From DASXHD01 sp038239005 (GTDB lineage Bacteria > Myxococcota_A > Polyangia > Polyangiales > Polyangiaceae): 64,000 bases of DNA. The stretch is taken from NCBI GenBank assembly GCA_038239005.1, contig JBBSFE010000011.1, forward strand, positions 1 to 64,000, in the 5' to 3' direction. Position 1 is the stretch's first letter; each line of letters opens with the position of its first letter. Below the pieces are notes generated by a model. That model ran no database searches and was not told where the DNA came from. It saw nothing but the letters and a program-made list of their open reading frames with translations. Position numbers and translations under genes: made by a program. Of the stretch, positions 34,824-45,020 are shown one piece after another.

Positions 34824-36130
34824 CAGTAGAAAAACTTTGCGAGGTTGGGGGTGGCGACTTCACTCGTGATCGATCGAATGCGCGCCCAGCCGAGCTGACC
34901 AGGCGTGCACGAAGCGAGGACGCAGTAGCGCGTGGGGTAAGCGCCTTGCTGCGCGTTGGCGGCGGGCACCGAGTACGTCTCGTTGCGATCGGCGATCGAT
35001 GACCGCGTGGAGAGACGGAAGTGAACGGACCGAATGCGCTGCGGCGATGCGGTGACGGACGTCGTGACGTCGTCGGCGACGTCTTTGTTGCGAACGTCGG
35101 AGAAGCCGTAGACCGTGAGATCGCGCGGCGTGGCGATGAGCGGGTTCAGGTCTGCGCTGAATGCAAAGCGCAAATCGACGGCGTACTCGGCGACGAGCTC
35201 GGGCGCTTGCGTGAGGTTGCCCGCGACGTCGACGTAGGTTCGGAAGAGCTCGTACTTGTCGCCCGCGGGCGCCACGAGCTGCGCGTAGGGTCCGTCGCCG
35301 GGTTTCGTCGTATCGATCTTGCGCACTTCCCAGCGAACGGTTTGTACCGGGTTGATGCGCAATCGCCCGACGCCGAGGCCGGTCGCTCCGCCGTTCGTTT
35401 TCGTGTCCTTTGCCGTGAGGAGCGGCATCACCGTGGTGTCGAGATCGACGAACGCGGTTGCTGCGAGGCCGGAGCCCGTCACGCCCGCAGCGGCGCCGAG
35501 GCACGTCGGCAAATATTGGTAGTGGCCGGTGTCGTCGGTCACGCGAACCAAAAACGCCGAGCCGAGCACCGGCTGAAACGATGCTTCGAGCGCGCCGTTC
35601 GGATCGGACTGCCCAAGGATGCGCCACATCGCGGGCGAATCCGTCTCGAGCCAGATACGCGTGCCGCCGCACACCGAGCGACCGCTCTCGGGAAAGCGCA
35701 CGACGTATTCGTCCGTGGTGGTGAAGTTTCCGGAGAGCTCCGCGGTGTCGGGCGTCATCCCCGCGGCAACGCTCAGCGGCGCGTTGGTGACGCCGCCTTG
35801 GTAATAAAGGTGGATGCCCGCGAGGCGATAGAGTCCGTTGTACGTTCCGGTCTTCGGCATCGACGGAAGGTTCGGTGCGTGCGCGATGTACGAATCTTTC
35901 TGAACGTTGCCGCTCGCCATGAAACCGGCGCGCGAGAGATCGCTACGAAGGCGTTCGACGGCAGTGCGCAGCGACATCTCCGACGAGGCCGTGCGTGCCT
36001 CTTCGTGGAAGATGTTCGTCGCTTGCGTCGCGAGCCCGACGACCGCGAGCGACACGAAGAGCCCCGCGATGAGCGAGACCATCAGCTCGATGAGCGTGAA
36101 GCCACGCGAGTGACGCCGCGTGCGCGTCAT
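34823..36130 (-). CDS. pilW: Minor pilin PilW (435 aa)
   Basis: Prepilin leader TRRHSRG followed by FTLIELMVSLIAGLFVSLAVVG, a normal type III signal with Glu at +5. The body is long (435 aa), longer than most PilW (about 270-300), containing inserts around residues 60-150 and 230-330. ATG 36130 overlaps the pilV stop (ATGA). With PilV and PilX it should prime pilus assembly. Confidence 0.9.
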   Translation of the reverse strand: MTRTRRHSRGFTLIELMVSLIAGLFVSLAVVGLATQATNIFHEEARTASSEMSLRTAVERLRSDLSRAGFMASGNVQKDSYIAHAPNLPSMPKTGTYNGLYRLAGIHLYYQGGVTNAPLSVAAGMTPDTAELSGNFTTTDEYVVRFPESGRSVCGGTRIWLETDSPAMWRILGQSDPNGALEASFQPVLGSAFLVRVTDDTGHYQYLPTCLGAAAGVTGSGLAATAFVDLDTTVMPLLTAKDTKTNGGATGLGVGRLRINPVQTVRWEVRKIDTTKPGDGPYAQLVAPAGDKYELFRTYVDVAGNLTQAPELVAEYAVDLRFAFSADLNPLIATPRDLTVYGFSDVRNKDVADDVTTSVTASPQRIRSVHFRLSTRSSIADRNETYSVPAANAQQGAYPTRYCVLASCTPGQLGWARIRSITSEVATPNLAKFFY

Positions 36131-36765
36131 GGCTGCACGTTCTGCCGAACGGCGGTGACGGCGTAGACGAAGTGGTATTTCTGCGTGTCTTCGTCGAGCG
36201 TTGCGGAGGGCGCCGAATTGCAAAAATCGGCATCGGGAGCGACGGTGAGATTGCGGGGCCAAAATACGCGCACTTCGGCGCGAATGAGCGTTTGATCCGT
36301 CGTGAGCGGCGTGAGTCGCAAGTGCGTGCAGTAGCGAAGGCCCGGATCGGTCAGCGTCGTTGTGTCGCGGCCGAGGATGTCGAAGCCTGCGCTCTCGATG
36401 TCGTTCTGCCCGCCGGCGGCAACGAGGCGTTTCTTCGGAACGAACCACTGCCCCGTGATGTTTTCATTCACGAGGACCGCGCTCGGCAAATTCGAAGGCG
36501 GCACGACCGCGACGACCGAGGGCGTCCACAATGTGGCGTCGCGCTCGAGGCGTTCGAGCCACTGGTGTGCGATCGAGCTTGCGACATCGAGCTCGCGTGC
36601 GTCGGCGTTGCCTTGCACGGCGGCGCGCTGCATCGCCATCACGCCGATCGAGCCGATGAGAAGGAGCGTGAGCGCCATCATGACTTCGACCGCGGTAAAG
36701 CCGCGCGAGCTATTTCGATGACCATCGGCGCCCGAGCGCCGGAGCAGGTGGATAGTAAGGTTCAT
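36127..36765 (-). CDS. pilV: Minor pilin PilV (212 aa)
   Basis: Type III signal: SSRG followed by FTAVEVMMALTLLLIGSIGVMAMQ, with Glu at position 5 of the mature protein. The C-terminal domain has the beta-rich composition of minor pilins. ATG 36765 overlaps the fimT stop by four bases. Ordering fimT-pilV-pilW-pilX-pilY1 is standard for type IV pilus minor pilin operons. Confidence 0.9.
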   Translation of the reverse strand: MNLTIHLLRRSGADGHRNSSRGFTAVEVMMALTLLLIGSIGVMAMQRAAVQGNADARELDVASSIAHQWLERLERDATLWTPSVVAVVPPSNLPSAVLVNENITGQWFVPKKRLVAAGGQNDIESAGFDILGRDTTTLTDPGLRYCTHLRLTPLTTDQTLIRAEVRVFWPRNLTVAPDADFCNSAPSATLDEDTQKYHFVYAVTAVRQNVQP

Positions 36766-37499
36766 GGGAGAGGAGGTGTGAGCGAAGAGACGATGCGAGC
36801 GTTGCCGCTCGAAGGAATGAGCACGCGCCGCGTGATGCCGACGGTCGCGGTGGTGCTGATGACGGTCTGCCCGGCGAAGAGACGCGCGACGTCGACGGCG
36901 ATCGTTCCGATGAACGGAGCTGCGGGTGTGAACGTTGGTGGCGAGCTCGAGCTACCGGTCCAGTAGTAGGTGTGACCGAGCGGCGTGAAGCAGAGGGCGA
37001 CCATGTTGCCCGACAAGCTCGCGACGCCTGCGTTGTCGAACGTGACGACGCGCGTGACGATGTTTGCGTTGGTCTCGTAGCCGCCGTTGAGGTTGACGCC
37101 GTCGATGTGTGTGTTGCTCGGAAGGTTGAGGCCCCAGCCCGCTGCGGGAAGCGTGCACGACGAACGCGGCAAGCGCGCGGTGATGTCGTTGGCGCCGCCG
37201 GGGTTCGGGCTGACGCCTTCGTAGAGTTGGAAGTTGCCGCGTGCGAGTCCGGGGGTGGTGGAGTCGAACGTGACGACTTGAGCGGCCCCGCGGCCCATCG
37301 CGCGCGTACGTGCGTTGTGGACGAGCCCGAGGACTTGCCCGGCGTCGTCGTAGGCACGGCGTTCGAGCTGCGCGTCGCTCATCTGGGGAAACGCCATCAT
37401 CGCGAGGATGCCGATGATGCAGACGACGACCGCGAGCTCGATCAACGTGAAGCCACGTTGCCCACTCCGACTCTTATGGATGCGTTTATCGAAAACCAT
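36762..37499 (-). CDS. fimT: Minor pilin FimT/GspH-like (245 aa)
   Basis: Type III signal QRGFTLIELAVVVCIIGILAMMAFP with Glu at +5 after the Gly; the mature domain contains many Ser/Thr/Gly-rich beta segments, and one CxxL...C pair. ATG 37499 (MVFDK) is chosen because the leader from it is a normal length; ATG/TTG starts further upstream exist. It is first gene of the minor pilin operon. FimT-type pilins also bind DNA during natural transformation in some species; that would fit with comM in this window but is not shown. Confidence 0.85.
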   Translation of the reverse strand: MVFDKRIHKSRSGQRGFTLIELAVVVCIIGILAMMAFPQMSDAQLERRAYDDAGQVLGLVHNARTRAMGRGAAQVVTFDSTTPGLARGNFQLYEGVSPNPGGANDITARLPRSSCTLPAAGWGLNLPSNTHIDGVNLNGGYETNANIVTRVVTFDNAGVASLSGNMVALCFTPLGHTYYWTGSSSSPPTFTPAAPFIGTIAVDVARLFAGQTVISTTATVGITRRVLIPSSGNARIVSSLTPPLP

Positions 37500-37525
37500 C
37501 ACAGGTGACCAACGACCTACGAAGA

Positions 37526-37539
37526 GCAAGCCACGTACC
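37526..37539 (-). promoter_or_regulatory. Possible sigma-54 promoter of the minor pilin operon
   Basis: On the minus strand, GGTACGTGGCTTGC keeps the GG-N10-GC spacing of a -24/-12 promoter (consensus GGCAC-N5-TTGC; here GGTAC and TTGC). Transcription would begin near 37514, about 15 bases before the fimT ATG. Pilus genes in deltaproteobacteria are often sigma-54 dependent through PilR. Only one copy is seen, and no upstream activator site was identified. Confidence 0.3.
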
Positions 37540-37672
37540 TAGCTGCGATCCGCTCGGCCCCAGCATAATCCCCATGTTTTTGAAGACGGCCGCCACCTCG
37601 GTAGCGTAAGCGTTGCGACGCTATGAAATGAATGCGTAGCGCGCCGGGAGTAGGTGTTTGTAGTATCGCCCG

Positions 37673-38710
37673 ATGCGCTGGCTGCTGCTGTTGCTCGTGG
37701 TGTGCGGATGCAAAGACGAGCCGCGCTCTCAGGGCACGCCGCCGCCACCTCCACCAAGCGCGAGCGCGACGACCGCAGCATGCGTGGGCGGGGGCGGGCA
37801 AGTCGCTGACGCCACGAGCAAACCATTTTTCCCGCGCACGGCGAGTGACTACTGCCTCGACCCACACGGCGACGAAAAGACGTATGGCGATCACGGCAAG
37901 CTCGGCATCGACGAGCTCTGCACGACCGCTCTCGACGGCGGCTGCGAGGAGTACAAAAAATTCGGCGTCACGCGGAGTGTGATCGTGCACTACGTCGCGA
38001 ACGCCGGCGCAGGATCGGTCGAAGTGTTTCTCTCGCGCTTCGGAGGTGACGGCGCCTACGCAATCTACACGACGCGCCTGACGGGCGAGATCGATCCAAC
38101 GGACGAGCACGCACCTCGACCACTCGCCGTGAGCGGCCTCGGTGCGCTCGGCAATGGCAAAGCGTACGCCACGCGGGGTCCATTTTTTCTCGAGCTCACG
38201 TACTCGAACGATCAAGAGACGCCGGACCAATTCAAGAAGAGCGCCGAAACGATTCTGTCCGCGCTCGCGAAACGAATTTCGGAAACGCTTCCGACCGAGC
38301 CCGACGTGCCCGCATCGTCGAAGCTTCTCCCCGACGCCGAGCGCATCCCGAACGGCGTGATGTATTTCCAGAAGGACGTGCTTGGGATCGCCGGCGGCGG
38401 CGCCGGCGCGATCGGTTACTACCGCGGTGCGCGTCGCTATCGCGTCGTTGCCGCGTCACGCGACACGGCCGACCAGGCGAAAGATTTGATTCACTCGCTC
38501 CGCACGAAACCGGGCGCGCTGCCTCTTGCGAGTCTCGGCGATGAAGCGGCGCACGTCGTGCTCCAGGCAACGCCGGATCGGCCTAAAATCGAGTGGATCG
38601 TCGCACGCAAGGGGACGAACGTCGTTGGCGTGGGGGACGAAGAGTTCGCGCCGCAGGACCATCTCAGCACCGATGAGAAGACCGCAAAGGTGCGCAGCAT
38701 TCTCAAGTGA
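37673..38710 (+). CDS. DUF6599-like lipoprotein (345 aa)
   Basis: Lipobox LVVCGC near residue 11, a Pro-rich linker (PPPPPPS), and a mature region with SVIVHYVANAGAGSVEVFLSRFGGDGAYAIYTTRLTG and GPFFLELTYSNDQETPDQFKKSAETILSALAKRI. These match the pattern of DUF6599 family proteins, whose function is unknown. Divergent from the pil operon; the gap of 173 bp holds both promoters. Confidence 0.75.
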   Translation: MRWLLLLLVVCGCKDEPRSQGTPPPPPPSASATTAACVGGGGQVADATSKPFFPRTASDYCLDPHGDEKTYGDHGKLGIDELCTTALDGGCEEYKKFGVTRSVIVHYVANAGAGSVEVFLSRFGGDGAYAIYTTRLTGEIDPTDEHAPRPLAVSGLGALGNGKAYATRGPFFLELTYSNDQETPDQFKKSAETILSALAKRISETLPTEPDVPASSKLLPDAERIPNGVMYFQKDVLGIAGGGAGAIGYYRGARRYRVVAASRDTADQAKDLIHSLRTKPGALPLASLGDEAAHVVLQATPDRPKIEWIVARKGTNVVGVGDEEFAPQDHLSTDEKTAKVRSILK

Positions 38711-38715
38711 AGAGC

Positions 38716-38781
38716 GTGGGCGTGAGCGTTGGCGTTGGCGTTGGCGTGGGCGTGCGCGTGGGCGTGAGCGTGAGCGTGAGC
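38716..38781 (+). repeat. Hexanucleotide array CGTGRG, eleven units
   Basis: Eleven consecutive 6-base units with consensus CGTG(G/A)G and variants CGTTGG and CGTGCG follow the lipoprotein stop codon by six bases. A second array with the same unit and strand is at 39301-39350, so the pair brackets the four-helix-bundle gene. The rest of the 250-bp gap to 38960 shows no gene, only GC-rich low-complexity sequence. Confidence 0.8.
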
Positions 38782-38960
38782 GGAGAGCCATAGGGGGCTG
38801 CCAGGTGGGGCTCGCTCGGCATTGTTATTTTGCCACCGTGCTCGGACGTATCAACGACGCCTTCGGCGCCGCCAGGAGGCGGTGGCTTCGCCATCGTTGA
38901 CACGTCCTCCGCGCGGCGGCGCGGGGTGGGTGCGATCGATTGGCGATTGCGAAGGAGTCG

Positions 38961-39293
38961 ATGATGTTGAGAATTTATTCTGTGGCTTTGGAATGCTGTC
39001 GGGATGTTGCTCGGATTGCTCGTGAGATTGAGAAGCACGATCGGAATCTTGCAGATCAAGTTCGGAGAGCGGGTACCAGCATGCCGTTGAACATTGCCGA
39101 AGGGAGCGGCGCGTTCGGGGGGAACCGAAAGCAGCGGTATCACTCCGCGATGTCGAGCGCGTATGAGGTCAACGCTTGTTACGAAGTCGCTGAAGCCATG
39201 CAGTACATTCGGCCGCTCTCGGAGGAAGTTCGAGAGCGGCCGAAGATTGTCTACCGCACGTTGATCAACGTGCTCGGCCTCAGACGAGGTTGA
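38961..39293 (+). CDS. Four-helix-bundle protein (23S rRNA IVS-type, 110 aa)
   Basis: MMLRIYSVALECCRDVARIAREIEKHDRNLADQVRRAGTSMPLNIAEGSG is the canonical start of the four-helix bundle family (PF05635, bIVS), with SMPLNIAEG as its signature. It continues YEVNACYEVAEAMQYI. Family members are small helical pentamers and include the Avd accessory protein of diversity-generating retroelements; most have no known role. ATG 38961 follows AAGGAG by four bases; ATG 38964 is equally possible. The gene is enclosed by hexanucleotide arrays and no reverse transcriptase is nearby. Confidence 0.88.
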   Translation: MMLRIYSVALECCRDVARIAREIEKHDRNLADQVRRAGTSMPLNIAEGSGAFGGNRKQRYHSAMSSAYEVNACYEVAEAMQYIRPLSEEVRERPKIVYRTLINVLGLRRG

Positions 39294-39300
39294 TGAGCAT

Positions 39301-39350
39301 CGTGGGCGTGGGCGTCAGCGTGGGCGTGAGCGTCAGCGTGGGCGTGGGTG
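39301..39350 (+). repeat. Hexanucleotide array CGTGGG/CGTCAG, eight units
   Basis: Eight 6-base units (CGTGGG, CGTGAG, CGTCAG) on the same strand as the array at 38716. The array ends one base before the stop codon of the minus-strand RNase HII-like gene, so it may have replaced the original 3' flank. Confidence 0.75.
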
Positions 39351-39351
39351 G

Positions 39352-40371
39352 TCAAACGCGGGAGGCGGGATCGACGAGCGACACTGGAGCGAGCTCGTCC
39401 TCACCAAACGGGATGCGTGGCTCGCCTTCGCCTGGGACTGCGCGGCGCTCGAAGCACTCGGAGGGGAAGCGCGTCGTGCGGCGCAGCTCGTCGGTGTCGG
39501 CGATGAATTGTGCGGTGACCGGATCGTGGTAGCCGCTGACCATCGGAAGGTGCGGGAGCGTTCGCTTGTGGTGACGCACGACGCGCGCGGTCAGTAGATC
39601 GCGAACGTATTTTCCGACGAGCGATGCGAGACACACGACGAGGTGACGCGCGTCGGCGTCGCGCACGAACGCGAGACGGCCCAAACCCGGCAGCGAGTAC
39701 TCGCTCTTCGCGCGGCCTTCGCACACGATCGCGTGGAGGCGACCCGAGAGCGGGCCAAATGCGTCGGGGTACGTGTTGTAGCCGCCGACCTTCCCGCAGA
39801 TGGCGACGAGATCGCCCGCCGCGAGCGTGCGCGCTTCGAGCACGAGCCGCTCCATCGCGTTGAGGTCGACACGAAAGCGCGTCGTGCCTGCATTCGCGGC
39901 GCTGTTCAACCGACGCGTGCACACGAGCGCGACGCGCACCGACGCGATGCGGAGACCGCGCTTCTCGAGGCGCGTCAAATCCGAACGCACTTGCCCGACG
40001 AGCTCGTCGCCCGCTTCGAACGTTTCGCCTTCGCACCCAAAACATTGATCGGCGTGCCCGCCTTCTTTCGGACACGGATCACGAAGCCACTTTTCTGGGT
40101 CGAGCGAAAGTGCGAGCACGAGATCCGATGGCGTCGTGACCGGTGCCTTCACCGCGGCGCCGAGCACACGCGCCCACGCCTCGCCGAGGGCGCGTTCCTT
40201 GTAAGATACAAGTTTCTTCGAGTCGTTGATGCGGGTGGCAAAGGCGCGACCCGGGCGTCCGAGCGCGACCTTCGCCGCTTTTTCGTCCGCCGCCTCGACG
40301 GTAACGGCCGTCACGACAAGCGGGCCGAGCCGCGGCCCGAGACCATTTTCGTCCACTCCAACGACGAGCAC
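39352..40371 (-). CDS. RNase HII-like protein with extra Cys/His insert (339 aa)
   Basis: RNase H-fold protein: VGVDENGLGPRLGPLVVTAVTV matches motif I of RNase HII (GxDExGrGplaGPv), INDSKKL is motif II and FVRDADARHLVVCLASLVGKYVRDL corresponds to the motif III/IV region where the third Asp sits. The catalytic DE and Asp residues appear kept. The length (339 aa) exceeds RNase HII (about 200-260); an insertion at about residues 95-115 has DPCPKEGGHADQCFGCEGE, a possible zinc site. RNase HII excises ribonucleotides from DNA. It may be a divergent paralogue. Divergent from dksA. Confidence 0.72.
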   Translation of the reverse strand: MLVVGVDENGLGPRLGPLVVTAVTVEAADEKAAKVALGRPGRAFATRINDSKKLVSYKERALGEAWARVLGAAVKAPVTTPSDLVLALSLDPEKWLRDPCPKEGGHADQCFGCEGETFEAGDELVGQVRSDLTRLEKRGLRIASVRVALVCTRRLNSAANAGTTRFRVDLNAMERLVLEARTLAAGDLVAICGKVGGYNTYPDAFGPLSGRLHAIVCEGRAKSEYSLPGLGRLAFVRDADARHLVVCLASLVGKYVRDLLTARVVRHHKRTLPHLPMVSGYHDPVTAQFIADTDELRRTTRFPSECFERRAVPGEGEPRIPFGEDELAPVSLVDPASRV

Positions 40372-40506
40372 GTGCCACGCCTAACATAATTCGCGGTTTG
40401 CGAAAGCGTCAGCGTCTCGAGCGAGAGCTCAAGCTGACGGTTGACGGCGCTGCGGCGGATGCTTACCGTCGTGCGCCGAAAAAGTGGCACACAGAGAAGA
40501 CGATCC

Positions 40507-40869
40507 ATGAACAAGACGCAGCTCAAGAAGTTCAAGTCGCTCCTCCTCGAAAAGCGCGACGAGATCGTGAAGAAAGCAAAGCAGACGCTCGAAGAGGACA
40601 TGACTCTCGACGCGAATGACTTGCCAGATGAAATGGATCTCGCATCGAGCGAGTATCTCCAATCGTTCACGTTCCGACTTCGCGGTCGCGAGAAGAGCTT
40701 CCTCGACAAGATCACCAAAGCGCTCGCAAAAATCGACGACGGCACATTCGGCGTCTGCGAAGAGTGCGGCGAGGAGATCTCCGTCAAACGGCTCGAGGCT
40801 CGCCCCGAGACGACTCTCTGCATCAAGTGCAAAGAGGATCAAGAACGAATGGAGAAAGACTTCGGCTGA
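40507..40869 (+). CDS. dksA: DksA/TraR-family zinc-finger transcription factor (120 aa)
   Basis: N-terminal coiled coil (KKFKSLLLEKRDEIVKKAKQTLEED) with acidic residues between the helices (DANDLPDEMD, like the DksA tip), then the zinc finger CEECG-N18-CIKC at about residues 87-109 and a C-terminal helix. Members bind RNA polymerase and, with ppGpp, adjust stringent-response transcription. ATG 40507 (MNKTQLKK) is preferred over upstream starts because the family begins there. The symbol is by family similarity; paralogues are common in deltaproteobacteria. Confidence 0.85.
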   Translation: MNKTQLKKFKSLLLEKRDEIVKKAKQTLEEDMTLDANDLPDEMDLASSEYLQSFTFRLRGREKSFLDKITKALAKIDDGTFGVCEECGEEISVKRLEARPETTLCIKCKEDQERMEKDFG

Positions 40870-40890
40870 GCTTCGAAGCTCCCGAAGAAA

Positions 40891-43764
<2,874 letters not shown>

Positions 43765-43779
43765 GGCAAGTCGGCCAGC

Positions 43780-44958
43780 TTAACTCAGCGCCGACAGCAA
43801 ATCATGCTCGAGGTCATTCGGCGATTCGAGACCGACGCTCAGCCGCAAGAGACCGGTCGTGATTCCTGCCCGCTCGCGCGCATCAGCCGGCATGCTCGCG
43901 TGCGTCGTGGTTGCAGGGTGAGTGATGAGCGAACGCGCATCGCCCAAGCTCACAGCATGCGTGACGACTCGAACGCGCTCGAGAACGGAGCGTGCATCGC
44001 CGCGGACTTCGAACGAAAGCAGCGATCCAAAAGCGTGGAGGCTCTTTGTCTCGCGCGCGGGCAAGAGCGACGGGTGATGCACCTTCGCGACGCCCGCGTG
44101 CGACGCGAGAGCGCGCGCGAGGCGTGCAGCCGTGGAGCATGCGCGCCGCTGGCGGAGTGCGAAGGTAATCATTCCTCGTGCCACGAGGTAAGCCGTGAGC
44201 GGCGACATCACGCCGCCGAAGCCTTTCACGACGGTGTCGAACGCGCTGGCAACGCGCTCCTTCGAGCCTGCGATCACGCCACCGATGGCGTCGCCGTGGC
44301 CGCCGAGCGCTTTCGTCATCGAGTGAACGACGAGGTCGACGCCAAGCGCGAGCGGCGTTTGGCAGAACGGAGTCGCGAACGTGTTGTCTGCGATCGTGGT
44401 CGCGTTCGACGCACGCGCCGCAGCCACGATGCCCGCGACATCGGCAACGGCGAGCGTCGGGTTGCTGGGCGATTCAATGTAGAATACACGCGTCTTTGGC
44501 GTGGCAGCAGCGGCGTAGGCTTCGGGCGTGGCGGCGTCGACGAATGTCGTGTCGATGCCAAGCTTGGGGAGGCGCTCACGGAGAAGTCGAGCGCTCTCGC
44601 CATACATGGAGCGCGGCGCAATCACGTGCGAGCCGGATTCGCACACGGAGAGGAGCGCACCAGACACTGCGGCCATTCCGCTCGCGGTTGCGCATGCGGC
44701 TTCGGCGCCTTCGAGCGCAGCGAGCTTCGCTTCGAGCGCCTCGACCGTCGGATTTCCCCACCGGCCGTAAATGTATGCGTCGTTTTCACCGCGAAACGCG
44801 GCCGAGGCGTGCGCGGCGTCGTCGAAGGAAAATGCGCTCGCGAGAACGATGGGCGTCGCGAGCGCGCGGATTTCGTTCTCGGCTTCGCCCGCGTGAACGC
44901 ACAAAGAGGCGAGCGCGTCGCATCGCGCGTCGAGCCGAGCTTCGTACGCGTCGTCCAT
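43780..44958 (-). CDS. PLP-dependent trans-sulfuration enzyme (392 aa)
   Basis: Cys/Met metabolism PLP family: GRWGNPTVEALEAKLAALEGAEAACATASGMAA in the N-terminal part, FYIESPSNPTL and DNTFATP mid-way, and the PLP lysine in HSMTKALGGHGD (about residue 205). Members include cystathionine gamma-synthase, O-acyl-homoserine sulfhydrylase (MetZ/MetY) and methionine gamma-lyase; the sequence alone does not separate them. ATG 44958 is chosen because the upstream residues are a shadow of the opposite gene. It is divergent from the zinc-ribbon/TPR gene by 62 bp. Confidence 0.88.
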   Translation of the reverse strand: MDDAYEARLDARCDALASLCVHAGEAENEIRALATPIVLASAFSFDDAAHASAAFRGENDAYIYGRWGNPTVEALEAKLAALEGAEAACATASGMAAVSGALLSVCESGSHVIAPRSMYGESARLLRERLPKLGIDTTFVDAATPEAYAAAATPKTRVFYIESPSNPTLAVADVAGIVAAARASNATTIADNTFATPFCQTPLALGVDLVVHSMTKALGGHGDAIGGVIAGSKERVASAFDTVVKGFGGVMSPLTAYLVARGMITFALRQRRACSTAARLARALASHAGVAKVHHPSLLPARETKSLHAFGSLLSFEVRGDARSVLERVRVVTHAVSLGDARSLITHPATTTHASMPADARERAGITTGLLRLSVGLESPNDLEHDLLSALS

Positions 44959-45020
44959 CGCCGAGCACGGTATCTCGTTTCTGCGAGCGCGGCGCGCCGT
45001 GTGGTACCCTTTGCACCCGA

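Noticed and set aside
38716..38781. Hexanucleotide arrays as CRISPR
   Set aside because: No spacers, six-base units, no cas genes; this is simple sequence repeat.
38961..39293. Diversity-generating retroelement (Avd-like protein)
   Set aside because: No reverse transcriptase, template repeat or variable repeat was seen near the four-helix-bundle gene.
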